Shown here piece by piece: positions 16,947 through 25,684 of a stretch of 64,000 nt of DNA. The position numbers and the translations under genes are program-made. The notes beneath the pieces were generated by a model. That model was not told the DNA's origin and searched no databases. It was given only the letters and a program-made list of their open reading frames with translations. Source of the stretch: Clostridiales bacterium (GTDB taxonomy: Bacteria > Acidobacteriota > Aminicenantia > Aminicenantales > UBA8522); the NCBI GenBank assembly GCA_029907205.1, contig JARYMI010000001.1, positions 62,001 through 126,000 on the forward strand. The letters are read 5' to 3'. Within the stretch, counting starts at the first letter, position 1; each line of letters opens with the position of its first letter.

Positions 16947-17986
16947 GGACGCTTGCCTCTATCATCCCATGCGGCCAGGCTGCGCCGGTAAGGCGGCCGC
17001 GCGATACCCCGCTCGCTGATGATAGCGGTGATAAGTCGGCCGGGGACGACGTCAAAGGCCGGGTTCCTCACCTTGATATGCGGAAGAGTGATGGGACAGC
17101 CGCCGGCCTGCCTGACTTCCTCTGCGGGCCGCTCTTCGATCGGAATCCCGTCCCCGCTCTCCAGGCTGAAATCGAACGTGCTGAGCGGCGCGGCCACATA
17201 AAAAGGAAGGCGGTGATGCCTGGCGAGGAGGGCGATGGAATACGTGCCAATTTTATTGGCTGCGTCGCCGTTTCGGGCGATTCGGTCGGCGCCGGTGATA
17301 GTTAGGTTGATCTCCCCCTTTTTCATCAGCCAGCCAGCCGTGCTGTCGGTGATGAGCGTCAGCGGAATGCCGAGACGGTCGAGTTCCCAGGCTGTGAGCC
17401 TTGAGCCCTGGAGAAAGGGCCGTGTCTCATCGACAAAAACGTGTATTTTTTTCCCCTCCTCATGGGCAGCACGGATGATCCCGATGGCGGTCCCGTAGCC
17501 GGCTGTGGCCAGGCCACCCGCGTTACAGTGGGTCAGGACCGAATCGCCGTCCTTGATGAGCTCCTTGCCGTTTCGGCCAATCAGTCTGTTTGTTTCGATA
17601 TCCTCTTTCTCCATGGCCAGAGCTTCCTTGAGCAGCCTCTCCTTGAGCGCGTCCAGAGGAAAAGCCTTTGCTTCAGCAACAACCTTTCTCATTCTCTCCA
17701 ACGCCCAGAAAAGGTTGCGGGCCGTCGGCCGGGTCCTGGCCAGACGTTCGGCCGCCTCCTCAAACCTTCTCCCGGCATCCTCTCCCGGCTTGACGCTCGA
17801 AACGCTGAGGACAAGGCCGAAGGCGGCAGCAACTCCGATGGCCGGTGCGCCGCGGATGACCATTTTTTCGATGGCCTCGGCAACCTCTTCCAAGCGCCGG
17901 CACTCCACATAGACTTCTTCGAGCGGCAGCCGGCGCTGGTCAATTATGACCACCCTGTCGTCTTTCCAGGCGATCGTCGGCAACAT
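16943..17986 (-). CDS. mtnA: S-methyl-5-thioribose-1-phosphate isomerase
   Basis: MtnA converts methylthioribose-1-phosphate to methylthioribulose-1-phosphate in methionine salvage. The 347-residue protein shows the family hallmarks VIRGAPAIGVAAAFG, LTHCNAGGLATAGYGTA with the catalytic Cys, VDETRPFLQGSRLTAWE, and GADRIARNGDAANKIGTY with the catalytic Asp. It belongs to the eIF2B-alpha-like superfamily; the Cys and Asp favour MtnA over ribose-1,5-bisphosphate isomerase. No other salvage gene is in the window. It sits 11 bases after lepA and overlaps tsaD. Confidence 0.95.
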   Translation of the reverse strand: MLPTIAWKDDRVVIIDQRRLPLEEVYVECRRLEEVAEAIEKMVIRGAPAIGVAAAFGLVLSVSSVKPGEDAGRRFEEAAERLARTRPTARNLFWALERMRKVVAEAKAFPLDALKERLLKEALAMEKEDIETNRLIGRNGKELIKDGDSVLTHCNAGGLATAGYGTAIGIIRAAHEEGKKIHVFVDETRPFLQGSRLTAWELDRLGIPLTLITDSTAGWLMKKGEINLTITGADRIARNGDAANKIGTYSIALLARHHRLPFYVAAPLSTFDFSLESGDGIPIEERPAEEVRQAGGCPITLPHIKVRNPAFDVVPGRLITAIISERGIARPPYRRSLAAWDDRGKRP

Positions 17987-17997
17987 GACGCTCCTCG

Positions 17998-19788
17998 CTA
18001 TCTAATCTGAAGAAGGGCGAGAAAAGCCTCCTGGGGAACCTCCACCCGGCCGATGACCCTCATTCTCTTCTTTCCCGCCTTCTGCTTCTCTAACAGTTTC
18101 ATTTTCCGGGTGTAATCGCCGCCGTAGAGTTTGGCGATAACATCTTTGCGGAAAGCTTTGATCGTCTCCCGGGCGATGACCCGCTTTCCCAGAGCCGCCT
18201 GAAGCGAGACTTCAAACTGTTGCCGCGGAATAATCCGGCGCAGCCTTTCTACTAACGACTTCCCGAGAGCGTAGGCTTTATCACGATGGACGATGAGCGA
18301 GAGGGCGTCAACCGGCTCCCGGTTGATAAGGATGTCCAGCTTAACGAGCGGCGCTTCCCTGTAGCCGATGAATTCGTAATCCATCGAAGCGTATCCCTGG
18401 GAGAGCGATTTCAACTGGTTGTAAAAATCGAAGACGACCTCGTTGAGGGGCAGGAGGTAGGTCAGAAGCACGCGTTCCGAGCCGATGTACTCGAGCTTTT
18501 TCTGCGAGCCGCGCCGGTTCTCGATGAGCTTCAGGAGAGCGCCGAGGTAGCGGTCAGGCGTGAGAATGATCGCCTCGATGACAGGTTCTTCTATCTTCAG
18601 CAGCTCGTGCGGCCCGGGGAGCTCGGACGGGTTGCGGATCTCGAGCGTTTGTCCTCCTTTCAACACCACCCTGAACCCGACGCTGGGCGCCGTGCTGATG
18701 AGGCTGAGCCCGAACTCCCGTTCCAGCCGCTCCTGGATAATCTCCCTATGGAGGAGGCCGAGAAACCCGGCCCTAAAACCAAGACCGAGGGCGGGCGAAT
18801 TCTCCGGCTCGTACTGGAAAGAGGAATCGTTGAGCCGAAGCTTCTCGAGCGCTTCCCGGAGGTCTTCAATGCTGCTTTCGCCCGCCGGATAAAGCCCGCA
18901 GAAAACCATGGGCTTGGCTTCCCTAAACCCGGGCAGGGCTGAGGCCGCACGACGGTTTCTCTCAGTTACCGTATCGCCGATGCGGGCGTGGCTGAGCTTT
19001 TTTATCCCGGCGATCATGTAGCCTACCTCGCCCGCCGAAAGGCTTGATACCTTGACTGGCTTTGGCGTAAGGTAGCCCAGCTCTTCGACTTCATAAACAG
19101 CCTCGGTGGACATGAGCTCAACCTGGCTTCCTACCCGGACGACTCCGTCGATGAGGCGGAGCAAGACGATGACGCCTCGGTAGGAATCAAACCAGGAATC
19201 GAAGAGGAGCGCCTTTAGGGGGGCTCGCGGATCTCCCCGGGGCGCCGGAATCTTCTCGACGATGGCCTCCAACACCTCGCCGATGTTAAGACCTTTTTTT
19301 GCGCTGACCGGAATCGCCTCGTCCCGGGGCAGGCCGATGATGTTTTCCATCTGCGTGAGAGTCTGCTCGGGGTCTGCCTGGGGGAGGTCAATCTTGTTGA
19401 TGACGGGAACGAGCACAAGGTTGTTCTGAAGAGCCAGGTAGGTGTTGGCCAGAGTTTGCGCCTCCACGCCCTGCGAAGCGTCGATGACAAGCAGGGCCCC
19501 TTCGCAGGCAGCGAGACTCCGGGAGACTTCGTAGGAGAAATCGACATGGCCCGGCGTATCGATCAGGTTGAGGATGAACTCATCGCCCGACGGCCGGACA
19601 TAACGGAGCCTTGCCGTCTGGGCTTTGATCGTGATGCCGCGCTCCCGTTCGAGATCCATTGTGTCAAGGGCCTGATCCCTCAATTCGCGGGCAGACAGAG
19701 CGCCGGTCGCCTCAAGAAAACGGTCAGCGAGCGTAGACTTGCCGTGGTCGATGTGGGCGATGATCGAAAAATTCCGGATTCTATCCAT
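17998..19788 (-). CDS. lepA: Elongation factor 4 (back-translocating GTPase LepA)
   Basis: A 596-residue translational GTPase. [20 protein letters not shown] begins the protein with the P-loop, followed by [13 protein letters not shown] (switch I), [12 protein letters not shown] (switch II) and NKIDLP. The distinctive LepA C-terminal domain ends with [20 protein letters not shown]. The frame is open for 115 more codons to 20133, but that part runs through the structured repeat and lacks homology. The ATG at 19788 gives the standard N-terminus. It heads the lepA-mtnA-tsaD operon. Confidence 0.97.
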   Translation of the reverse strand: MDRIRNFSIIAHIDHGKSTLADRFLEATGALSARELRDQALDTMDLERERGITIKAQTARLRYVRPSGDEFILNLIDTPGHVDFSYEVSRSLAACEGALLVIDASQGVEAQTLANTYLALQNNLVLVPVINKIDLPQADPEQTLTQMENIIGLPRDEAIPVSAKKGLNIGEVLEAIVEKIPAPRGDPRAPLKALLFDSWFDSYRGVIVLLRLIDGVVRVGSQVELMSTEAVYEVEELGYLTPKPVKVSSLSAGEVGYMIAGIKKLSHARIGDTVTERNRRAASALPGFREAKPMVFCGLYPAGESSIEDLREALEKLRLNDSSFQYEPENSPALGLGFRAGFLGLLHREIIQERLEREFGLSLISTAPSVGFRVVLKGGQTLEIRNPSELPGPHELLKIEEPVIEAIILTPDRYLGALLKLIENRRGSQKKLEYIGSERVLLTYLLPLNEVVFDFYNQLKSLSQGYASMDYEFIGYREAPLVKLDILINREPVDALSLIVHRDKAYALGKSLVERLRRIIPRQQFEVSLQAALGKRVIARETIKAFRKDVIAKLYGGDYTRKMKLLEKQKAGKKRMRVIGRVEVPQEAFLALLQIR

Positions 19789-19868
19789 CGGAAAAGTATG
19801 ATGGCAGAAACGCTCCCGCCAGTCAAACACAAGGAGGTCTCGTAAACACTTCCATTTGTGTAATTCTG

Positions 19869-19993
19869 ATGGGCGCAGGAGGCCGCCCCAGAGCCCCCGT
19901 AGCGGAGGGGGGACCCGTCGGCTTTTCCGACGGGGGGAACCGACGGGACTGGTTCCCTGGGGCCCGGGGGCCAGGGTGGCTTCCTGCGCCCAT
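19869..19993 (+). repeat. Structured palindromic repeat, copy 1
   Basis: A GC-rich 125-base element in the 356-base gap between lepA and tatA. Its ends form an inverted repeat, ATGGGCGCAGGAGGC against GCTTCCTGCGCCCAT, 14 of 15 positions pairing. Inside lies the hairpin CCCGTCGG-CTTTT-CCGACGGG. Over the 73-base core 19891-19963 it matches the reverse complement of copy 2 (55887-56008) at 69 positions. Similarity continues past the right end: 20001-20031 matches copy 2 at 22 of 31 positions. It could be a MITE- or REP-like element or a transcribed structured RNA. Apart from this and the promoter, nothing else is seen in the gap. Confidence 0.8.
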
Positions 19994-20044
19994 CGTGCAG
20001 ATCGCATATTTGGGAACGCTTCCGAATGTCTGCCGTCAGGCGCC

Positions 20045-20073
20045 TTGACTTTTGGGCCCAAGTGAAGTACTTT
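20045..20073 (+). promoter_or_regulatory. Candidate tatA promoter next to repeat copy 1
   Basis: TTGACT (20045-20050), a 17-base spacer and a weak TACTTT (20068-20073). The same TTGACT follows the repeat at copy 2. Just before tatA, CTCCT (20126-20130) can pair with AGGAG (20134-20138) of the ribosome-binding site. Confidence 0.45.
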
Positions 20074-20144
20074 TTGCCTGTAGCGCAGATAACATTCGAG
20101 CCGATTGAGGAGCGCCTGCGGAGAACTCCTCAAAGGAGGTTTCT

Positions 20145-20348
20145 ATGTTTTTATTCGGACCGATCGGGCCGACAGAGCTCCTGCTTATCTTTCTCATAGT
20201 GGTCATTATCTTCGGCGCGCGCCGCCTGCCCGAGCTCGGGAAATCCCTGGGCGAAGGCATCAAGAACTTCCGCAAGTCCATAAGCGGCAAGGATAAAGAC
20301 GCGGGGTCTAACTCCGAAAAGCCTCAGCCCCCGGCCAAGGAAGAATGA
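20145..20348 (+). CDS. tatA: Sec-independent protein translocase TatA/E-type subunit
   Basis: A 67-residue protein with the TatA layout: short periplasmic N-terminus with [10 protein letters not shown], one transmembrane helix ([19 protein letters not shown]), the FGxRRLPELG hinge, an amphipathic helix ([14 protein letters not shown]) and a charged tail. TatA forms the conducting part of the twin-arginine pathway for folded proteins. AAAGGAGG precedes the ATG. No tatC or tatB adjoins it. The stop overlaps the methyltransferase start by ATGA. Confidence 0.92.
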   Translation: MFLFGPIGPTELLLIFLIVVIIFGARRLPELGKSLGEGIKNFRKSISGKDKDAGSNSEKPQPPAKEE

Positions 20349-21448
20349 GACGGACGCTCGAAAAACTGGCCCAGGAGCGCCAGGAAAAAGAACAAGCATA
20401 TGCTCTCAAGCTTGACGAGATAAAGAAAAAGATTCACTCCCTTGACCGTGCCACTGGTTTCTCGTTTCTTAAAAAACGAAGCCGCGATATCGCCTCAGCC
20501 CGTGACCTCATGGAAGACCTCGCCAACCTGATCGACCTTCAGTCTTCCCTCATGGACGCCAGAGATAGAGAATGGGATGCTCTGGGAAGCAATCATGTCG
20601 GGATGATCTTCAAAAGCATGGAATGGCGCGTGGAAAAGCTCGCCGCTCTCTATGAGGACGTCAAAGCGCTGATGAGGACGTTCCTCCTCCTCAGGGAGAA
20701 GCTCGGTCAGCTTCTCTCTGTCCTTGAAGACAAAAGACTGCCCGAGGCAACCGCGGTCAGGGAAATCCTTGAGCCTCTTGAAGACTGGCGTTACGCAGGC
20801 TTCGAGAACCGCTTCCGCGGCTCTGCCGAGGAAGTGAAGAGCCAACTTGAGGCCTACATTTCTTATTTCCCTAAGGGAGGGAAGGTCGTCGACTTAGGCT
20901 GCGGCCGGGGCGAATTCCTCGAGCTTCTCCGTGATAATGGCTTTGCCGCCGAGGGCATCGACATCAACAGCCAGATGGTCGAGGCCTGCCTTGACAAAGG
21001 CTTGCCCTGCCGTAAGGGCGATCTTCTGGAAGGATTATCTGAATGGGAAGACGCGTCTCTGGACGGGATCTTTTCTTCCCAGGTCATCGAGCACCTGACG
21101 CCCTCCTATTTAAAAAAGCTTGCCGAGCTCTGTTTCCAGAAGCTCGCTTCACCAGGCACGCTCATCTGGGAAACCATCAACCCGGCTTCCGTTTTTGCCC
21201 TCGTCCAGATCTACTACCTCGACCTCTCCCACCAGAAACCCGTGCATCCCCAAGCCCTCAAGTTCATGTTAGAAGCGGCGGGGTTCGATGACGTCGAAAT
21301 CAAGTATTCTTTAAGCCTGGAAACGGAAAAGCTCAAGAACATTCCCGGAGCCGACGAACGCACGTCCATCCTCAACGAGAATATCGACAACCTGAATGAG
21401 CTTCTCTTTGCGCCCCCGAACTATGCTGCCATTGCCAGGAGAAAATAG
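20345..21448 (+). CDS. SAM-dependent methyltransferase with N-terminal coiled coil
   Basis: A 367-residue protein. Residues 1-150 are charged and helical ([20 protein letters not shown]), probably a coiled coil. [19 protein letters not shown] then leads into a class I methyltransferase with motif [16 protein letters not shown], the acidic [11 protein letters not shown] and [10 protein letters not shown]. This combination resembles methyltransferases of polysaccharide capping or O-antigen clusters such as the WbdD type. Translation is coupled to tatA (ATGA), an unusual pairing. The acceptor is unknown. Confidence 0.82.
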   Translation: MRRTLEKLAQERQEKEQAYALKLDEIKKKIHSLDRATGFSFLKKRSRDIASARDLMEDLANLIDLQSSLMDARDREWDALGSNHVGMIFKSMEWRVEKLAALYEDVKALMRTFLLLREKLGQLLSVLEDKRLPEATAVREILEPLEDWRYAGFENRFRGSAEEVKSQLEAYISYFPKGGKVVDLGCGRGEFLELLRDNGFAAEGIDINSQMVEACLDKGLPCRKGDLLEGLSEWEDASLDGIFSSQVIEHLTPSYLKKLAELCFQKLASPGTLIWETINPASVFALVQIYYLDLSHQKPVHPQALKFMLEAAGFDDVEIKYSLSLETEKLKNIPGADERTSILNENIDNLNELLFAPPNYAAIARRK

Positions 21449-21450
21449 CC

Positions 21451-22374
21451 ATGCCGCTTTACGCTGGGTTCGACCTTGGCGGAACCCAGGTCAAGTACGG
21501 CCTGCTCGATGAGCGCCACTCCCTTGTTTTCAAGGATAAAAGACCGACCCCGCCCGGCATCAAGGATATGCTCGAGGTCTTTGCCGAGGTCTGGGAAGAC
21601 CTGAAAAAGAATGAGAAAAGAAAAATCATGGCCGTTGGCTTCGGCATCCCCGGCATCTTCAGCCTGAGGGAGCAGAAGATCATTCAGTCCCCGAACGTCC
21701 CCGCTCTCGACGGGTTCGACCTTCGTCCCGCTCTCGGCCGGTTCATCGACGTTCCCTTCTGGATTGATAACGACGCCAACATGGCCGCTTACGGCGAATT
21801 CAAAGCCGGCGCTGGCCGGGGCGTCAGGAATTTAATCCATCTCACCCTCGGCACGGGCGTCGGGTCGGGGATCATTATCGACGGAGAACTTCTCCACGGG
21901 ATGTGCGGGTTTGCGGCGGAGATGGGCCATCTCGTCGTCAACCCTGAGGGAGAAAGGTGCAATTGCGGCTCGCGCGGCTGCCTGGAGACAGAAGCTGCGG
22001 CCGGGCCGATCATCCGGAACTATAGAAAACTCGCCAAATCCCAGGAGCCTCTCACGGCCGAAGATATCGCCGCAAAAGCCCGCCGCGGAGACGTCAACGC
22101 CCGGCGGGCCTATGAGATTGCCGGCGCCTACCTGGGCATCGCTCTCGGCTCGGCCATAAACCTGCTCAACCCCGAGAAAATCCTCGTCGGCGGCGGTATA
22201 ATGGAAAGCGGCGAGCTGATTCTTCCTCGGGCCATCGAGGAAGCCAGGTTTCGATCCTACAAAGCTTCTTTCGCCTGCTGCTCTATCGAAAAAGCCAGTT
22301 TGGGCAATGACGCCGGCCTTATCGGCGCTGCTTCCTGGGCAATGGAGCGGGCAACAAGGAAAACGTCTTTCTAA
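21451..22374 (+). CDS. ROK family sugar kinase (glucokinase-like)
   Basis: A 307-residue ROK protein without a helix-turn-helix, so a kinase and not a repressor. The phosphate-binding FDLGGTQVKYGLLD is at the N-terminus; VGFGIPGI and DNDANMAAYGEF (catalytic Asp) follow; LTLGTGVGSGIIIDGEL is the second phosphate loop; the ROK zinc motif is H-x-n-CNCGSRGCLE with CxCGxxGCxE spacing. Family members phosphorylate glucose, mannose, N-acetylmannosamine or fructose. It begins 2 bases after the methyltransferase stop. The sugar cannot be fixed. Confidence 0.88.
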   Translation: MPLYAGFDLGGTQVKYGLLDERHSLVFKDKRPTPPGIKDMLEVFAEVWEDLKKNEKRKIMAVGFGIPGIFSLREQKIIQSPNVPALDGFDLRPALGRFIDVPFWIDNDANMAAYGEFKAGAGRGVRNLIHLTLGTGVGSGIIIDGELLHGMCGFAAEMGHLVVNPEGERCNCGSRGCLETEAAAGPIIRNYRKLAKSQEPLTAEDIAAKARRGDVNARRAYEIAGAYLGIALGSAINLLNPEKILVGGGIMESGELILPRAIEEARFRSYKASFACCSIEKASLGNDAGLIGAASWAMERATRKTSF

Positions 22375-22395
22375 GAAGGCATAACGAAGAAGGAA

Positions 22396-22426
22396 GGGGA
22401 CGGTTTTCAGGTAAAAAACCGTCCCC
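22396..22426. terminator. Perfect 12-bp hairpin between convergent ROK gene and tRNA-Leu
   Basis: GGGGACGGTTTT (22396-22407) pairs perfectly with AAAACCGTCCCC (22415-22426), with a 7-base loop. It lies just after the ROK gene and just after the 3' end of the minus-strand tRNA-Leu, so it could stop transcription from both sides. Neither side has a strong U tract. Confidence 0.5.
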
Positions 22427-22431
22427 GGACA

Positions 22432-22515
22432 TGCGGAAGGAGGGACTCGAACCCTCACGGCCTTGCGGCCATAAACTCCTGAGGCTTACGCGTCTACCGA
22501 TTCCGCCACTTCCGC
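22432..22515 (-). tRNA. tRNA-Leu (anticodon CAG)
   Basis: An 84-base class II tRNA. The acceptor GCGGAAG pairs with CTTCCGC, the D arm contains GGTAGACGC, the anticodon loop is CTCAGGA (anticodon CAG) on a 5-bp stem, the long variable arm is TGGCCGCAAGGCCG, and the T arm carries GGTTCGAGTCC. CCA is not encoded. Confidence 0.95.
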
Positions 22516-22533
22516 ATGAGCGCAAGCGGCTCT

Positions 22534-22562
22534 ATTATAGCCATCTCCCCCTTAAAGGTAAA
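22534..22562 (-). promoter_or_regulatory. tRNA-Leu promoter
   Basis: On the minus strand, TTTACC (22557-22562), 17-base spacer and perfect TATAAT (22534-22539), 18 bases before the tRNA. Confidence 0.65.
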
Positions 22563-22605
22563 GACAAAGGAGACTGTCCTCGAGGAGGACTGTCCCAAGC
22601 GGCAG

Positions 22606-24255
22606 CTACCACCTCATGATGATGAGAGCCCAAAGAGAAACGGGCTTGCGGATGGCCGGCTGGGCGTTCGTGCTGGCCTTAAAGCGAGCCCCCTCTTTAT
22701 CGAGGTCTGTGCTGATGAACTTATCATAATAGACAGGAAGGTCGAGGAAAAGCCCGACCGCAACCCTTTTCCCGGCCATCAGGCCGAACATCCCGCCGAA
22801 CCAGGATTCCCTCAGGAAATTCTCCCGTTCGGCTTTCTTCACAAAATGATAGACGCTGTCCTCGGCGACATTTGTGCCGTAGAATCTCGTCGTCCAGGAA
22901 AAAACCTGATGACTCCAAACATCCAAGCTCAAGAGTAAACCCCAGCTTTCAAGGAGCGGGAGCTCCAGGTCAGCCTCCGTGAAGTTGATGAAGGTAAAGG
23001 CGTTGCCATAGCTCGACCGTTCCCAGCTCGTCTCCCAGCCGAAATTGGCCCAGCCGGGCGCATAGACCTCCTGCTTCCCCCATGTCTCCCTGTAACCGTA
23101 GTCTTTCCAAAAAAAGCTGGCCGAAGTGCCGATGCGGAAAAACCCGCCCCGGTCAAGTTCAAAATGAAGGATGGGGAGGAGTTCGAGCGCGTAGGCTTTT
23201 TCGCGGTAGAAATCCAGAAGTTCAGTCCCCCCGGTCAGGTACCGCTGTTTGATGAAATCTCCCTCACCCACAACGCAGAACAGAAACTCGGCGTTCCGGA
23301 ATTCAAGGATTTTAAAAAGATTGGAAGAGCGGAGGATCGTTTTGCCCGTCTTTTTCTTATAAGGATTCTGGACGTACTCATTCCGGGCGGCCGAATACCT
23401 GTGCTCATCCCCGTATTCGCTCACCTGGCGGAAGCGAAACCCGAGCTTGTGGTCTTTGAAGTCAGCGCCGAGAACGACGTCGAGCTGAGAAGCTTCGGCT
23501 CGGGTGTAGGCATCCTGCCAGAAGGCGTCGATGTTCGTTTTTGTGCCGAAGATGTGGTTGCAGCCTTGCACGGTTGACCAGCCCCAGTTGTACCTGTTCA
23601 GGCGCAGCTCCTGGCCGTTCTTGACATACTGGAGATAGCCGCTTGGCCTCCCTTCCCGGAAAGATTTGTAGTTGACGATCATCCCGACCGGATTGCGCTT
23701 GATATGGAAGGACATTAAAAAACCCAGAGAAAGCTCTCTGTTTTTCTGGCTGAGCTCTGAAGAAAACGGGATGAGCGACGCGGGCTCCCCGGAGGGGACG
23801 GCCTGACCGGAAGAGCGAAGGCTAAAAGCGTCCAGTTTCGCTGAGACAAGCGGCATAAAGCGGACCGACTTAAATTCGAAGACGTACGGCGCTGTCATGA
23901 TCTCCGGCGACACCCAAGTTCCTTCAAACCCAGCCCGGGCATTCATTCCCTCCGCCAGATTCCCCTCCACCGACTCCTGCGTATTGACATAGGTGGGACT
24001 GGGCGAAATCTCCGGCATATCGAGATGCCCCATCCAGCCGCGCGTTCTAAAGTAAAAGAAAGAGAAGCTCGAGCGGAGGCTGAAAAGCTGAGAATCCTGG
24101 GGATACGTCAGGAATGAATAGTAGGGGTTGGGGCCGGCAAAACGCAGCCTGGCCTCGAGGCCAGAAACGGCGATAAGGCAGAGAAGCGCTGCTACCGCAG
24201 CCTCCAGCCAGCGCACTGTTCTTTTATTGCTTTGAACTGTGTTGTTTTTCATCAT
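22606..24255 (-). CDS. Predicted outer-membrane beta-barrel protein, family unknown
   Basis: A 549-residue exported protein I cannot assign to a family. A signal peptide is visible (WLEAAVAALLCLIAVSGLEA). The mature part has a very high content of aromatic residues and alternating strands (FFYFRTRGWMGHLDM, RFRQVSEYGDEH, ASFFWKDYGYRE) typical of barrels, and it ends in an aromatic residue (IIMRW). A barrel with about 16-22 strands is plausible. GGAG lies 8 bases before the ATG at 24255. It stands alone between tRNA-Leu and a divergent gene. Confidence 0.65.
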   Translation of the reverse strand: MMKNNTVQSNKRTVRWLEAAVAALLCLIAVSGLEARLRFAGPNPYYSFLTYPQDSQLFSLRSSFSFFYFRTRGWMGHLDMPEISPSPTYVNTQESVEGNLAEGMNARAGFEGTWVSPEIMTAPYVFEFKSVRFMPLVSAKLDAFSLRSSGQAVPSGEPASLIPFSSELSQKNRELSLGFLMSFHIKRNPVGMIVNYKSFREGRPSGYLQYVKNGQELRLNRYNWGWSTVQGCNHIFGTKTNIDAFWQDAYTRAEASQLDVVLGADFKDHKLGFRFRQVSEYGDEHRYSAARNEYVQNPYKKKTGKTILRSSNLFKILEFRNAEFLFCVVGEGDFIKQRYLTGGTELLDFYREKAYALELLPILHFELDRGGFFRIGTSASFFWKDYGYRETWGKQEVYAPGWANFGWETSWERSSYGNAFTFINFTEADLELPLLESWGLLLSLDVWSHQVFSWTTRFYGTNVAEDSVYHFVKKAERENFLRESWFGGMFGLMAGKRVAVGLFLDLPVYYDKFISTDLDKEGARFKASTNAQPAIRKPVSLWALIIMRW

Positions 24256-24366
24256 TCGTGGTCTCCTCTATCCAATTTTCCCTCAATTATTTAGTCGTGG
24301 CTCTTGTGGTCCGTGCACACCGGCACTCTATTTAATCACATAAACAAAGATGCTTAGCTCGAGAGC

Positions 24367-24395
24367 TTGACAAATGAGGCTTCTGTTCTTATCTT
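24367..24395 (+). promoter_or_regulatory. Promoter of the eRF1-like gene
   Basis: Perfect TTGACA (24367-24372), 17-base spacer, TATCTT (24390-24395). It predicts a leader of about 140 bases before the ATG at 24541. Confidence 0.6.
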
Positions 24396-24470
24396 AAAGG
24401 GTGCGTGAAAGCGTTTCTCAAACGTTTAAGCCAAGACGAAAAAGGGAACGTGTAGATTAAAAAGGACATC

Positions 24471-24515
24471 AAGAAAGAGTGTGGCTTTCTTTCCAATTGG
24501 CCCTGTTTCAGGGCT
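24471..24515 (+). promoter_or_regulatory. Two hairpins in the leader of the eRF1-like gene
   Basis: AAGAAAG (24471-24477) pairs with CTTTCTT (24485-24491), and GCCCT (24500-24504) with AGGGC (24510-24514). They end 15 bases before the AGGAGG of the next gene. This may be a translational control leader; no known riboswitch was recognised. Confidence 0.35.
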
Positions 24516-24540
24516 AACATAATTTAATAAAGGAGGTTTG

Positions 24541-25680
24541 ATGAAATTCTCTTCGCCGAAACAAATCCAGGCTCTCCTCCGACTTAAGAGCCAAAATTTC
24601 CTGACGACATCCTTTTTCCTTGACACCGACAAGAGCCGACTGACCAAAAAACAAATCACCGTTTTTTTCAAGAACTTGCTCCATCAGGGCCGGACACGGC
24701 TGGAGACACTCGAAGCCGATAGAAGGAAAAAAGATTCGCTGGCCGAGGATCTGGAAAAAATCAGCCGCTTCGGGACTCATGTTCTGCCGGCCTTCACGGC
24801 TCCCGGGCTGGCTCTTTTTTCCTGCGCTGGCGAGAATTTCTGGCAGGAGCTCTCCTTGCCCCGGGCTCCTCGAAACCACATCTTCTTTGACCGGACTCCT
24901 TACGTCAGACCTCTTTCATCAATCATGGACGAATACCACCATATTTGTGCCTTTCTGCTGGACCGCCAGACGGCCCGCTGGTACAGCATCTTCATGGGAG
25001 AAATCTCCCTCCTCGAAACGCTAACCAGCGACGTCCCCAGCCGGGTTAAAGAAGGCGGCTGGCAGGGTTACGAATCAAAGCGTATCGAAAGGCACATCGA
25101 CGCCCATCTTCACGAGCATTTCAAAAAAGCTGCCCAGAAGACTTTCGACCTTTTCAAGAGAGACCGGTTCGACTGGCTTTTCCTTGGTTCGAAAGAAGAA
25201 TACCGACCGGACATCGAACCTCTTCTCCATCCCTACCTGCGGGAGCGCCTGAAAGGCTGGATCAAGACAAATTCGAATGATTCAGGGGACAAGATTCTCA
25301 AACAGTCCATCGAGATCGAGACAAAATTAAGGCAAGAGGAGGAAAAGGCTTTGGTGCAATCGCTCATAACGGCGCTGGAAAAAGGCGGCCGCGCCGTTTC
25401 GGGTGTAAGGGAAGTCCTAAGAAAATTGAACGCCGCTGAAGTCCAGGCTCTGGTCGTCACCCGGAATTTCTCCGCCGAAGGACGGGCCTGTCCCAAATGC
25501 CGCTTCCTCTATGTCAATGAGATCCAGTGTCCTGTCTGTAACGTCAAGACAGAAAAAGTCCAGGACATCATCCACGAAAGCGTCCATTCGGCCATGGACA
25601 AGAAGTGCCAGGTCCGCTACATCACCTCGCCTTCCCGGCTTGACCGATTCGGGAAAATCGGCGCTCTCTTGAGATATTAA
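24541..25680 (+). CDS. Bacterial eRF1-like (BaeRF/VLRF1-like) protein with zinc-binding tail
   Basis: A 379-residue protein resembling bacterial/archaeal eRF1-domain proteins. Residues ~1-130 form an N-terminal domain. Around residue 165, GGWQGYESKRIERHIDAHLH occupies the place of the GGQ-like peptidyl-hydrolase loop and its following helix. An eRF1 domain-2/3-like fold follows (FDWLFLGSKEEYRPDIEP). The C-terminus has a four-Cys zinc motif, CPKC and CPVC separated by 10 residues. Family members release nascent chains from stalled or split ribosomes or are uncharacterised. AGGAGG before ATG 24541 fixes the start. The loop is not a standard GGQ, so catalysis is uncertain. Confidence 0.65.
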   Translation: MKFSSPKQIQALLRLKSQNFLTTSFFLDTDKSRLTKKQITVFFKNLLHQGRTRLETLEADRRKKDSLAEDLEKISRFGTHVLPAFTAPGLALFSCAGENFWQELSLPRAPRNHIFFDRTPYVRPLSSIMDEYHHICAFLLDRQTARWYSIFMGEISLLETLTSDVPSRVKEGGWQGYESKRIERHIDAHLHEHFKKAAQKTFDLFKRDRFDWLFLGSKEEYRPDIEPLLHPYLRERLKGWIKTNSNDSGDKILKQSIEIETKLRQEEEKALVQSLITALEKGGRAVSGVREVLRKLNAAEVQALVVTRNFSAEGRACPKCRFLYVNEIQCPVCNVKTEKVQDIIHESVHSAMDKKCQVRYITSPSRLDRFGKIGALLRY

Positions 25681-25684
25681 TTTT

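Noticed and set aside
19789-20133. 115-codon upstream extension of lepA
   Set aside because: It is translated from the GC-rich repeat, has no homology to LepA, and the ATG at 19788 gives the exact family N-terminus.
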